Source: Actinomycetospora cinnamomea (lineage in GTDB: Bacteria > Actinomycetota > Actinomycetes > Mycobacteriales > Pseudonocardiaceae). From it: DNA of 58,282 nucleotides. Position numbers and translations under genes: made by a program. Numbering within the stretch: the stretch's first letter is position 1; every line of letters starts with the position of its first letter. The notes under the pieces were generated by a model. That model was not told the DNA's origin. It saw only the letters and a program-made list of their open reading frames with translations, and did not search any database. The stretch lies in NCBI RefSeq assembly GCF_003096675.1, contig NZ_QEKW01000025.1, forward strand, positions 1 through 58,282. The letters are read 5' to 3'. This document shows positions 41,414 to 49,872 of the stretch, one piece after another.

Positions 41414-44053
41414 GTGACGACGACGACCGAAGACCAGACCCCCAGCACCACGACCGTCGGCGAGAGCGCCCCGGCGTCGTCCGACGTCCTGCCCGGCGGC
41501 GCCGTCGCCGACGACTTCACGCTGACCTGGACCGGCTTCGAGCCCGACGACGAGGGGCTGCGCGAGGCCCTGACCAGCACCGGCAACGGATACTTCTGCA
41601 CGCGCGGCGCCGCGGAGTGGGAGGACACCGACGCCCCGCGGCACTACGCCGGCACCTACGCCCACGGCGCCTACAACCGCGAGACCACCATCCTCGGCGG
41701 GCGCCCGGTCCTCAACGAGGACCTCATCAACCTGCCGAACTGGCTGGTGCTCAAGCTGCGCATCGAGGGCGAGGAGGCCATCCGGCTCGACAACGTCGAG
41801 GTGCTGGACTACCGCCACTCCTACGACATCCGCACCGCGACCGTCAGCCGGGTGTTCCGCTTCCGCGACCGTGCCGGGCGCGAGACGACGCTGCGCAGCC
41901 GCCGCTTCGTCTCGATGGCCCACAGCCACCAGGCGGCGATGGAGTGGTCGGTGACGGCCGAGAACTGGTCGGGGCGCATCGGCATCGTCTCCGCCATCGA
42001 CGGGCGCATCGACAACGACATGGTGGCCCGGTACCGCGACCTCATGGGCCGCCACCTCGACCCGGTCACCCCGCGCACCTTCGGGCCGGAGATCATCGCG
42101 CTGAAGGTGCGGACGCGGCAGTCGAACCTCTACGTCTCCGAGGCCGCCCGCACGCGCGTCTACCGGGGACGCGGCCGCGGCTGGGAGCTCATCGAGCCGG
42201 CCCGCACGCTCCACCAGATGAACGACTACATCCAGCAGGTGCTCGACCTCGACGTCACCGAGGGCGAGACCGTGCGGGTGGAGAAGATCGTCTCGTTCTT
42301 CACCAGCCACGACAACGCGATCACCGAGACGCTGACCGCGGCCGGGCGCCACGTGCAGCGCTACCCGGACTTCGCGGGCTGCCTCGCCGAGCACGTCGAC
42401 GCCTGGGACGAGTACTGGGACGTCTGTGACGTCGAGGTGCCCCGCGAGCCGCGGGTCCAGCTGCTGTTGCGCTTCCACATGGCCCACGTGCTGCAGGTCT
42501 GCTCGCGCCACACCGCGCGCCACGACGCCGGCGTCCCGGCCCGCGGGCTCAACGGCGAGGCCTACCGCGGGCACGTGTTCTGGGACGAGCTCTACGTCTA
42601 CCCGTTCCTCAACTTCCGGCTGCCGGAGATCACGCGCGGGCTGCTGATGTACCGGTACCGCCGCCTCGCCGAGGCCCGCGCGGCCGCCGAGGAGGCCGGC
42701 TACAAGGGCGCGATGTTCCCGTGGCAGTCGGGCAGCGACGGCACCGAGGAGACGCAGGTCGTCCACCTCAACCCGCTGTCGGGTCAGTGGGACCCCGACC
42801 ACTCGCACAACCAGCGCCACGTCAACGCCGCGATCTTCTACAACGTCTGGCAGTACTACCAGGCCACCGACGACCTGGAGTTCCTGCGCGACTACGGCGC
42901 CGAGCTGATGCTCGAGATCGCCCGGTTCTGGGCGTCGATCGCGCACAAGAACCCGAACACCGGCCGCTACGAGATCCACGGCGTCATGGGCCCGGACGAG
43001 TTCCACGAGCGCTACCCGGGCGCCGACGAGGGCGGCCTGCGCAACAACGCCTACACCAACGTGATGGTGGCGTGGATCTGCGCGACCGCGCCCAAGGTGC
43101 TGGCGCTGCTGCCCAAGAGCCGCCGCCGCGCGCTGCGCAGCCGGCTCGGGATCACCGACGACGAGATCGCGCGGTGGTCGGAGATGTGCACGTCGATGGC
43201 GGTGCCCATCCACGCCGACGACGACGGCCACCCGGTCATCACCCAGTTCGAGGGCTACGAGGCGCTCGAGGAGCTCGACTGGGAGGCCTACCGGGCCAAG
43301 CACCGCAACATCCAGCGGATGGACCGCATCCTCAAGGCCGAGGGCGACGACCCCGACCGGTACAAGCTCGCCAAGCAGGCGGACGCGGTCATGCTGTTCT
43401 TCCTGTTCGACCAGGCCGAGCTCCGCGAGATCTTCAGCCGGCTCGGCTACGACGAGATCGCCGACGACGCGGACCTCGCGCGGCGCACCATCGCCTACTA
43501 CGACCGGCGCACCTCGCACGGCTCGACGCTCTCCCTCGTCGCGCACGCCGCTGTCCTCGCCGGGATCGACCCCGAGAGCTCCTGGGAGCGCTTCCTCGTC
43601 GCCGTCGAGTCCGACATCGGCGACGTCCAGGGCGGCACCACCAAGGAGGGCATCCACATGGGGGTGATGTCGGGGACCCTCGACCTGCTGCAGCGTGCCT
43701 ACCTCGGCGCGGGCGCCCGCGACGGCGTGCTGAGCTTCGACCCGCGCCTGACGCTGCGCCTCGAGGGGCTCGCGCTCTCGCTCGTCTTCCAGGGCACGAC
43801 GCTGCGCGTCTCGGTGGCCGACGGCGGGCTCACCGTGGCGGTGCAGTCCGAGGGGTTCAGCCACCCGGTGCGCATCGGCCTGGGCGGCGAGGTCCGGGAG
43901 CTGGGTGCCGGCCAGGAGTGGACCGTGCCGCTGGACGGCAACGGCCGCATCGCGGCGTCCGGGTCCCGGGCGGGCGCAGGGGAGACCATCGGCGGGCCCG
44001 ACGGTGCTGAGCACGATCTTGGCGGTCACGACCACGGAGGGAACGGCGCATGA
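41414..44053 (+). CDS. GH65 disaccharide phosphorylase (trehalose/kojibiose/maltose type)
   Basis: 879 aa. An N-terminal beta-sandwich, a linker and an (alpha/alpha)6 barrel. The catalytic Glu lies in VMGPDEFHERYPG near residue 529. The phosphate-binding HGS motif (RRTSHGSTLSLVAHAA) near 702 supports phosphorolysis rather than hydrolysis. GH65 enzymes cleave a disaccharide with phosphate to beta-glucose-1-phosphate and glucose; the exact disaccharide is open. GTG at 41414. The HAD gene starts within its stop codon (ATGA). Confidence 0.9.
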   Translation: MTTTTEDQTPSTTTVGESAPASSDVLPGGAVADDFTLTWTGFEPDDEGLREALTSTGNGYFCTRGAAEWEDTDAPRHYAGTYAHGAYNRETTILGGRPVLNEDLINLPNWLVLKLRIEGEEAIRLDNVEVLDYRHSYDIRTATVSRVFRFRDRAGRETTLRSRRFVSMAHSHQAAMEWSVTAENWSGRIGIVSAIDGRIDNDMVARYRDLMGRHLDPVTPRTFGPEIIALKVRTRQSNLYVSEAARTRVYRGRGRGWELIEPARTLHQMNDYIQQVLDLDVTEGETVRVEKIVSFFTSHDNAITETLTAAGRHVQRYPDFAGCLAEHVDAWDEYWDVCDVEVPREPRVQLLLRFHMAHVLQVCSRHTARHDAGVPARGLNGEAYRGHVFWDELYVYPFLNFRLPEITRGLLMYRYRRLAEARAAAEEAGYKGAMFPWQSGSDGTEETQVVHLNPLSGQWDPDHSHNQRHVNAAIFYNVWQYYQATDDLEFLRDYGAELMLEIARFWASIAHKNPNTGRYEIHGVMGPDEFHERYPGADEGGLRNNAYTNVMVAWICATAPKVLALLPKSRRRALRSRLGITDDEIARWSEMCTSMAVPIHADDDGHPVITQFEGYEALEELDWEAYRAKHRNIQRMDRILKAEGDDPDRYKLAKQADAVMLFFLFDQAELREIFSRLGYDEIADDADLARRTIAYYDRRTSHGSTLSLVAHAAVLAGIDPESSWERFLVAVESDIGDVQGGTTKEGIHMGVMSGTLDLLQRAYLGAGARDGVLSFDPRLTLRLEGLALSLVFQGTTLRVSVADGGLTVAVQSEGFSHPVRIGLGGEVRELGAGQEWTVPLDGNGRIAASGSRAGAGETIGGPDGAEHDLGGHDHGGNGA

Positions 44054-44823
44054 GCGGCACCGAGCGGTCCGGATTCGGCGGAGCGATCTTCGACGTGGAC
44101 GGCGTCCTCGTCGACTCCCCCCACGAGGAGGCCTGGCGGGAGTCGCTGCGCGAGCTCATGGAGGGCCCCTGGTCCGACATCGCGGGGCAGACGAGCTACG
44201 CGCCGGAGAAGTTCACGGCCGCGCTCTACCACGAGCGCATGTCGGGCAAGCCGCGCGCGGCGGGCGCCCGCGCGGCGCTGGAGTACTTCGGTGTGCCCGA
44301 CCTCGACCGGCGCGTGCAGGAGTACGGCGAGCACAAGCAGGAGATGATCATCCGGCTGATCTCGGAGGGCCGGTTCTCCGCCTACGACGACGCCGTGCGC
44401 TTCGTCGTCGCGGTCAAGTCCTCCGGCATCCCGATCGCGGCGGCGTCGTCGTCGAAGAACGCCAGGATGTTCCTCGAGCGCGTCGACCTCACCCGTTTCG
44501 GCGCCTCGGGCAACCTCCACGAGTACTTCGACGTGGACGTCTCGGGCCGCGACTTCTCGCAGGGCAAGCCGCACCCGGAGATCTTCCTGACCGCGGCGGA
44601 GGAGCTCGGGGTCGATCCGGGCCAGGCGTTCGTCGTGGAGGACGCCACCAACGGGATCCAGGCGGCGAAGGCGGGCCACTTCTCCGCGATCGGGGTGGCG
44701 CGCGTGGACGACGTGGACGCGCTGGCCGCCGAGGGCGCGGACGTCGTCGTCACCTCCATGGACCAGGTCGACCTCGAGGGGCTGGCCCGCCACGAGCTGG
44801 TGAGGACGGGGGACACGAGGTGA
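44050..44823 (+). CDS. HAD family beta-phosphoglucomutase-like protein
   Basis: 257 aa. HAD motifs in order: FDVDGVLVDSP (nucleophile and acid Asp), AASSSKNA, QGKPHPEIF (Lys) and VVEDATNGIQAAKAG. A cap domain of about 100 residues lies after motif I, as in beta-phosphoglucomutases. The enzyme would convert the beta-glucose-1-phosphate made by GH65 to glucose-6-phosphate. It overlaps both neighbours by four bases, so stoichiometric expression is likely. Confidence 0.9.
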   Translation: MSGTERSGFGGAIFDVDGVLVDSPHEEAWRESLRELMEGPWSDIAGQTSYAPEKFTAALYHERMSGKPRAAGARAALEYFGVPDLDRRVQEYGEHKQEMIIRLISEGRFSAYDDAVRFVVAVKSSGIPIAAASSSKNARMFLERVDLTRFGASGNLHEYFDVDVSGRDFSQGKPHPEIFLTAAEELGVDPGQAFVVEDATNGIQAAKAGHFSAIGVARVDDVDALAAEGADVVVTSMDQVDLEGLARHELVRTGDTR

Positions 44824-45797
44824 GCGAGCTGACGGTCGGGGTCGACGTCGGCGGCACCAAGATCGCCGCCGGGGTCGTCGACGAGGACGGCAAGCTCCTC
44901 GCGTCGACCCGCCGCGAGACCCCGGCCACCGACACCCGCATGGTGCTCGAGGCCATCGGGGACGCGGTGCGCGAGCTGCGCAGCCACCACGAGGTCGTCG
45001 CCATCGGCATCGGCGCGGCCGGGTTCGTCGACGCCGGGCGCGCGAAGGTGATGTTCGCGCCCAACCTCGCGTGGCGCGACGAGGACCTGCGCCAGGAGCT
45101 CATGGGCCGCCTCGACATCCCGGTGGTCGTCGAGAACGACGCCAACGCCGTGGCCTGGGCCGAGTCGCGCTTCGGCGCCGGTCGCGACCACGACGACCTG
45201 GTGGCCATCACCGTCGGCACCGGGATCGGCGGCGGCGTGGTCACGGGCGGGCGGCTGCTGCGCGGGGGATTCGGGGTGGCCGCGGAGATCGGCCACGTGA
45301 CCATGGTCCCGTACGGGCGGCGCTGCGGTTGCGGGCTGCAGGGCTGCTGGGAGCAGTACGGCTCCGGACGCGCGCTCGTCACCGAGGCCCGCGAGATCGC
45401 GCGGCACTCGCCGGCGTTCGCGTCCGGGCTGCTGGCCTCGGCCGGCGGGGACGCGGAGGCGATCACCGGCGAGATGGTGACCGCCGTCGCCCAGCAGGGC
45501 GACGTGGGTGCCCTGCACTGCTTCGACGAGATCGGCCGCTGGATCGGGCTGGGCCTCGCCCAGCTGGCGGCCGTGCTCGACCCGTCGTTGTTCGTCATCG
45601 GCGGCGGGGTCTCCGCCGCCGGCGAGGTACTGCGCGAGCGGGTGGAGACCGTGTTCCGCGCCAACCTCACCGGGCGGGGGCACCGCCCGGTGGCCGAGGT
45701 GCGGCTCGCGGAGTTGGGCTGGGAGGCCGGGATGGTCGGCGCTGCCGACCTCGCCCGCACGAGCAACGACAGCGCCGTTCCGGGGAGTGACCGATGA
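44820..45797 (+). CDS. ROK family glucokinase
   Basis: 325 aa. An intact phosphate loop (VGVDVGGTKIAAGVV), the catalytic Asp in VVENDANAVAWAE, ITVGTGIGGGVVTGG, EIGHVTM and the zinc motif CGCGLQGCWEQY identify an active sugar kinase rather than a repressor; there is no DNA-binding domain. It would phosphorylate the glucose released by the phosphorylase. GTG overlaps the HAD stop as GTGA, and the transporter gene overlaps its stop as ATGA. Confidence 0.92.
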   Translation: MSELTVGVDVGGTKIAAGVVDEDGKLLASTRRETPATDTRMVLEAIGDAVRELRSHHEVVAIGIGAAGFVDAGRAKVMFAPNLAWRDEDLRQELMGRLDIPVVVENDANAVAWAESRFGAGRDHDDLVAITVGTGIGGGVVTGGRLLRGGFGVAAEIGHVTMVPYGRRCGCGLQGCWEQYGSGRALVTEAREIARHSPAFASGLLASAGGDAEAITGEMVTAVAQQGDVGALHCFDEIGRWIGLGLAQLAAVLDPSLFVIGGGVSAAGEVLRERVETVFRANLTGRGHRPVAEVRLAELGWEAGMVGAADLARTSNDSAVPGSDR

Positions 45798-47227
45798 CCA
45801 CCAGTTCCGGATCCGCGCCGGGGGCCTCCGGCTCGCGGCAGACGACCTCCGCCAAGGCGATCGGCGTCGCGGTCGCCGCCGCCGTCGGTGGCTTCCTCTT
45901 CGGCTTCGACTCCAGCGTCATCAACGGTGCCGTGGAGGCGATCGAGGGCGAGTTCTCCCTCACCCCGTTCCTGTCCGGGTTCGCGGTGGCCTGCGCGCTG
46001 CTCGGCTCCGCGGTGGGCGCCTGGTTCGCCGGTCCGATGGCCGACCGGTACGGCCGCATCCGCGTGATGCTCGTCGCCGCGGTGCTGTTCCTGGTCAGCG
46101 CGCTCGGTTCGGGCCTCGCGTTCTCGGTCTGGGACCTCATCGTCTGGCGCATCGTCGGCGGTCTGGCCATCGGTGTCGCCTCGGTGATCGCCCCGGCCTA
46201 CATCGCGGAGATCTCCCCGGCGCACGTCCGCGGTCGGCTGGCCTCGCTGCAGCAGCTGGCCATCGTGTCCGGCATCTTCGTCGCGCTGCTCAGTGACGCG
46301 CTGTTCGCGAACCTGGCCGGCAGCGCGGCCAACCCGTTCTGGTTCGGCCTCGAGGCCTGGCGGTGGATGTTCCTCGCCGAGGCGGTCCCGGCGGTCGTCT
46401 ACGGGGTCCTCGCCCTGCGGATCCCGGAGTCCCCGCGCTATCTCGTGGCCCGCGGGGAGCTCGACCGCGCGGGCGGGGTCCTGCGCGAGGTGCTGTCACT
46501 GCGCAGCGCCGAGTCGGTCCAGGAGAAGGTGGAGTCGATCCAGGAGTCCCTGCGGCGCGAGCAGAAGCCGAGCCTGTCCGACCTGCGCGGACAGCGGCTC
46601 GGGCTGCGACCGATCGTCTGGGCGGGGATCCTGCTGTCGGTCTTCCAGCAGTTCGTCGGGATCAACGTCATCTTCTACTACTCGACGTCGTTGTGGCGCT
46701 CCGTGGGCTTCTCCGAGGAGAACTCGCTGACCTACTCCGTGATCAACTCCCTGGTGAACCTCCTGTCGACGTTCGTGGCCATCGCGATCGTCGACAAGGT
46801 CGGCCGGAAGCCGATGCTGCTCGGCGGTTCGGCGGGCATGACCGTGACGCTCGCGGTCATGGCGGTCTGCTTCAACCAGGCCGTGGGCAGCGGCGAGGAC
46901 GTGACCCTGCCGGGGGCCTACGGCACCATCGCCCTGATCGCGGCGAACCTCTTCGTGGTCTCGTTCGCGGTCACCTGGGGTCCCGTCGTGTGGGTCCTGC
47001 TCGGAGAGATGTTCCCGAACTGGTTGCGGGCCGCCGCGCTCGCCGTGGCCGCCGCCGCACAGTGGATCGCGAACTTCCTCATCACCGTGACCTTCCCGGT
47101 GCTCGCGGCGCTGAGCCTGACGCTGGCCTACGGGCTGTACGCGCTGTTCGCCCTCATCTCCGGGCTGTTCGTCTGGCGCGCGATCGAGGAGACCAAGGGC
47201 AAGGAGCTCGAGGAGATGCGCGCCTGA
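45794..47227 (+). CDS. MFS sugar porter (GLUT/XylE-type proton symporter)
   Basis: 477 aa, twelve membrane segments. Sugar-porter signatures are all present: GFLFGFDSSVINGA in helix 1, DRYGRI between helices 2 and 3, PAYIAEISPAHVRGRL, PESPRYLVARGE after helix 6, QQFVGINVIFYYS in helix 7, VDKVGRKPMLL, and GPVVWVLLGEMFPNWLR. It probably imports the sugar used by the operon. As last gene it is followed by a hairpin at 47256. Confidence 0.92.
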   Translation: MTTSSGSAPGASGSRQTTSAKAIGVAVAAAVGGFLFGFDSSVINGAVEAIEGEFSLTPFLSGFAVACALLGSAVGAWFAGPMADRYGRIRVMLVAAVLFLVSALGSGLAFSVWDLIVWRIVGGLAIGVASVIAPAYIAEISPAHVRGRLASLQQLAIVSGIFVALLSDALFANLAGSAANPFWFGLEAWRWMFLAEAVPAVVYGVLALRIPESPRYLVARGELDRAGGVLREVLSLRSAESVQEKVESIQESLRREQKPSLSDLRGQRLGLRPIVWAGILLSVFQQFVGINVIFYYSTSLWRSVGFSEENSLTYSVINSLVNLLSTFVAIAIVDKVGRKPMLLGGSAGMTVTLAVMAVCFNQAVGSGEDVTLPGAYGTIALIAANLFVVSFAVTWGPVVWVLLGEMFPNWLRAAALAVAAAAQWIANFLITVTFPVLAALSLTLAYGLYALFALISGLFVWRAIEETKGKELEEMRA

Positions 47228-47255
47228 GGCCGTGCGCTCCGCGCTCGTGAGTGCT

Positions 47256-47277
47256 TGCCCGTGCTGGACCACGGGCA
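47256..47277 (+). terminator. Hairpin after the sugar operon
   Basis: TGCCCGTG (47256-47263) and CACGGGCA (47270-47277) form a perfect 8-bp stem with a 6-base loop, 28 bases after the transporter stop. No T-run follows. Confidence 0.55.
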
Positions 47278-47314
47278 GGCGCGCACACCCGGTGGCGCCG
47301 TGCCGGGCGCGCCG

Positions 47315-47379
47315 GCGAGGGGCACGTTCCGCATGATCGGGAGGGCGCGGGCTCCGGTCCTGCGGAACGTGCCCCTCGC
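47315..47379. repeat. Perfect 19-bp inverted repeat between the sugar operon and pimA
   Basis: The arms are 47315-47333 (GCGAGGGGCACGTTCCGCA) and 47361-47379, its exact reverse complement, with 27 bases between. This is the longest perfect inverted repeat I found in the window. It lies at the right edge of the operon that separates patA from pimA. It may be a terminator, an RNA structure, or part of a small dispersed repeat family. Confidence 0.85.
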
Positions 47380-47453
47380 GTCCCGACGATCCGGCTCCGA
47401 CCCGTGGATGCGCGTGTCCGAGGCCCCCGATCGGTGACTGGGACACTGCGCTC

Positions 47454-48647
47454 GTGCGCATCGGGATCGTGTGTCCGTACTCGCTGGACGTGGCCGGCGG
47501 GGTCCAGGCCCACGTCCTCGACCTCGCGCGGGCGCTGCGGGGGCTCGGGCACCACGTCGACGTCCTGGCGCCCGCCGACGACGACACCCCGGTCCCCGAG
47601 CACGTCACCCGGGGCGGACGCGCGGTCGGCATCCCCTACAACGGCTCGGTGGCCCGGCTGACGTTCGGGCCGGTGTCGCTCGCGCGGGTGCGGCGCTGGC
47701 TGCGCGAGGGCGACTTCGACGTCCTGCACGTCCACGAGCCCACCGCGCCGAGTCTCTCGATGCTCGCCCTCGTGGCGGCGGAGGGCCCGGTGGTCGCCAC
47801 GTTCCACACCTCGACCCCGCGCTCGCGCACGATGACGTTCTTCGAGCCCGTGCTGCGCCCGCTGCTCGAGCGGGTCACCGCACGGATCGCGGTGTCACCG
47901 CTGGCGCGCCAGGTCTACGTCGAGCACCTCGGCGGCGACGCCGTGGAGATTCCCAACGGCGTGGACGTGGCCGCGTTCGCCGGCGCGGCGCCCCTGCCCG
48001 GGCACGCCCACCACGGGGACGGCGCGACCGTCGGCTTCGTCGGTCGCTACACCGAGCCGCGCAAGGGCATGCCGCTGCTGCTCGAGGCCCTCCGCCCGCT
48101 GGCGCCGCGCCGCCCGGATCTGCGCCTGCTGGTCGTCGGGCGGGGCGACGCCGACGAGCTGCGCCGCGAGGCGGGGCCCGTACTGGCCGAGCGCATCGAG
48201 CTGCTCGGCGCCGTGGACGAGGCGACGAAGGCCGCGATGCTGGCGTCGGTCGACCTGCTCGCCACCCCGAACTCGGGCGGGGAGAGCTTCGGCGTCGTGC
48301 TGGCCGAGGGGATGGCCGCGGGGGCGCCGGTCGTGGCCAGCGACATCGACGCGTTCCGCCGGGTGCTCGGCGATCCGCCCGCCGGGGTCACCGTGCCCGC
48401 CGGCGACGCCGCGGCCTGGAGCGCCGCGATCGGCGCGCTGCTCGACGACCCGGCCCGCCGCGAGGCGGTGCGCGACGCGGGGCACGCGCGGGTCGCGGCC
48501 TTCGACTGGTCGGTGGTGGCCGCGGCGGTCCTGCGCGTCTACGAGGTCGCGGTCGCCGCCGACCCCCGGCGCGTCGTGCCGGGCGACGGCGGCGAGGACC
48601 TCGGTGCGCCGGGCCCGCGGAGCGGCGGGCTACCGTCGTCGCCGTGA
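47454..48647 (+). CDS. pimA: Phosphatidylinositol alpha-mannosyltransferase
   Basis: 397 aa. GT4 glycosyltransferase. The start MRIGIVCPYSLDVAGGVQAH with the GGVQ donor-site glycines, HVHEPTAPSL, TFHT and the C-terminal E-x7-E (GGESFGVVLAEGMAAG) match PimA. The enzyme adds the first mannose from GDP-mannose to phosphatidylinositol at the inner membrane face. The NUDIX gene follows with a GTGA overlap, as in mycobacteria (Rv2610c-Rv2609c). The GTG at 47454 has no clear ribosome binding site; GACACT six bases upstream could be a -10 box of a leaderless transcript. Confidence 0.95.
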   Translation: MRIGIVCPYSLDVAGGVQAHVLDLARALRGLGHHVDVLAPADDDTPVPEHVTRGGRAVGIPYNGSVARLTFGPVSLARVRRWLREGDFDVLHVHEPTAPSLSMLALVAAEGPVVATFHTSTPRSRTMTFFEPVLRPLLERVTARIAVSPLARQVYVEHLGGDAVEIPNGVDVAAFAGAAPLPGHAHHGDGATVGFVGRYTEPRKGMPLLLEALRPLAPRRPDLRLLVVGRGDADELRREAGPVLAERIELLGAVDEATKAAMLASVDLLATPNSGGESFGVVLAEGMAAGAPVVASDIDAFRRVLGDPPAGVTVPAGDAAAWSAAIGALLDDPARREAVRDAGHARVAAFDWSVVAAAVLRVYEVAVAADPRRVVPGDGGEDLGAPGPRSGGLPSSP

Positions 48648-49696
48648 CCCTCCTCGGCACCGCCGGCGTGCTGGTGGTCCTGCTCGCCGTCGCCGTCCTG
48701 CTGCTCGTCGCCGTGACCGCCGGGGTGCTCATCGCCCGGGCCCGCCGGCTCGACCGCCTCCACGTGCGCACCGACGCGGCCGCCGCCGGGCTGGCCGCCG
48801 CGCTGGATCGGCGGGCCGCGGTCGTCCGGGCGATCGCGGCCACCGCGGGGCCGGTCGCGGTCGGCGACGCCGACCGCCGGGCGCTGCGCGCGGCGGCCCG
48901 AGCGGCGGAGGCGGCGGGGGCCGCCGGCGACGCGGTCCTCGACGCCGACCGCGAGACCGCCGAGAACGACCTGACCCGCGTGCTCGCCCGCCTCGACACC
49001 GGGGCCCTGCCCGCCGACCTCGCCGCCGAGCTCGCCGACGCCCAGGCCCGGGTCTCGGTGGCCCGCCGCGTGCACAACGACGCCGTGCGCGACACGCGGG
49101 CGCTGCGGGGGCGGCGGATGGTGCGGCTGCTGCGGCTCGCCGGCAGCGCCCCGATGCCGCGCTACTTCGAGATCGCCGAGCCCGGGCCCGACGCGCTGCC
49201 CGGCATGCCGGCGACGCCGAGGGCCGCGCAGGACGCGGTGCGCGTCGTGGTCGTCGACGGCGAGGGGCGCGTGCTGCTCTTCCAGGGCGTCGACCCGGTC
49301 CGTCCGGCCGAGACGTTCTGGTTCGCGCCGGGCGGGGGCGTCGACCCGGGGGAGGAGCCCTGGGAGGCCGCCGCCCGGACGCTGGGCGAGGAGACCGGGC
49401 TCGCGGTGGACCCCGCCGAGGTCCGCGGGCCGCTGTGGGTGCGCGACGTCGTGTTCGACGCCGCCGGAGTGACCTACGCCGGGCGCGAGCTCTTCCACGC
49501 CGTGCACGTGCCCAGCGGCGAGATCGACACCAGCGGGTTCACCGAGCACGAGGCCCGCACCGTGCGCGGGCACCGCTGGTGGACGCCCGCCGAGCTCGCC
49601 GTGACCCTCGACGTCGTGCACCCCCACCAGCTGCCCGACCTCCTCGCCGACCCCGCGGCCCTCGAACCGGGCCCGGCTCCGCTGGCGATCCACTAG
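48644..49696 (+). CDS. Membrane-anchored NUDIX hydrolase (Rv2609c-like)
   Basis: 350 aa. An N-terminal membrane helix (LVVLLAVAVLLLVAVTAGVL) is followed by a long helical, LemA-like or coiled segment (to about 170). A C-terminal NUDIX domain follows with the box GGGVDPGEEPWEAAARTLGE then ETGL, near 222-245. NUDIX enzymes hydrolyse nucleoside diphosphate-linked substrates; a link to GDP-mannose or CDP-lipid turnover fits the gene order (inference). GTG overlaps the pimA stop. Confidence 0.85.
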   Translation: MTLLGTAGVLVVLLAVAVLLLVAVTAGVLIARARRLDRLHVRTDAAAAGLAAALDRRAAVVRAIAATAGPVAVGDADRRALRAAARAAEAAGAAGDAVLDADRETAENDLTRVLARLDTGALPADLAAELADAQARVSVARRVHNDAVRDTRALRGRRMVRLLRLAGSAPMPRYFEIAEPGPDALPGMPATPRAAQDAVRVVVVDGEGRVLLFQGVDPVRPAETFWFAPGGGVDPGEEPWEAAARTLGEETGLAVDPAEVRGPLWVRDVVFDAAGVTYAGRELFHAVHVPSGEIDTSGFTEHEARTVRGHRWWTPAELAVTLDVVHPHQLPDLLADPAALEPGPAPLAIH

Positions 49697-49702
49697 CGAC
49701 GG

Positions 49703-49872
49703 TCAGGCCGCCCGGAGCCCTCCCTCCCGGGCGTCGAGGTGCTCCCACTCGACGCGCAGGGCGGCGTTGAGCGCCCGGTGTATCCGCGAGAGCCCGGCGA
49801 GGTCCCAGGCGAACGACGCCGCGTCCGCGATCGGGCCGTCCGCGGCCGCCTCCAGGCGGTGGCGGGTGCGGG
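49703..49872 (-). pseudogene. C-terminal remnant of an unidentified gene
   Basis: The minus strand encodes about 57 residues with strongly coding-like codon use: RRYARTRHRLEAAADG, then ADAASFAWDLAGLSRIHRAL, then NAALRVEWEHLDAREG, ending at a stop at 49703-49705. No start or upstream homologous part exists. At about 49872 the sequence switches to the truncated oxidoreductase on the other strand. I do not recognise the parent family. Confidence 0.4.

Noticed and set aside
41231..44035. 934-codon minus-strand open frame opposite the GH65 gene
   Set aside because: Antisense by-product of a GC-rich gene: high Val/Arg/His content, no domains, and the opposite strand has an intact phosphorylase.
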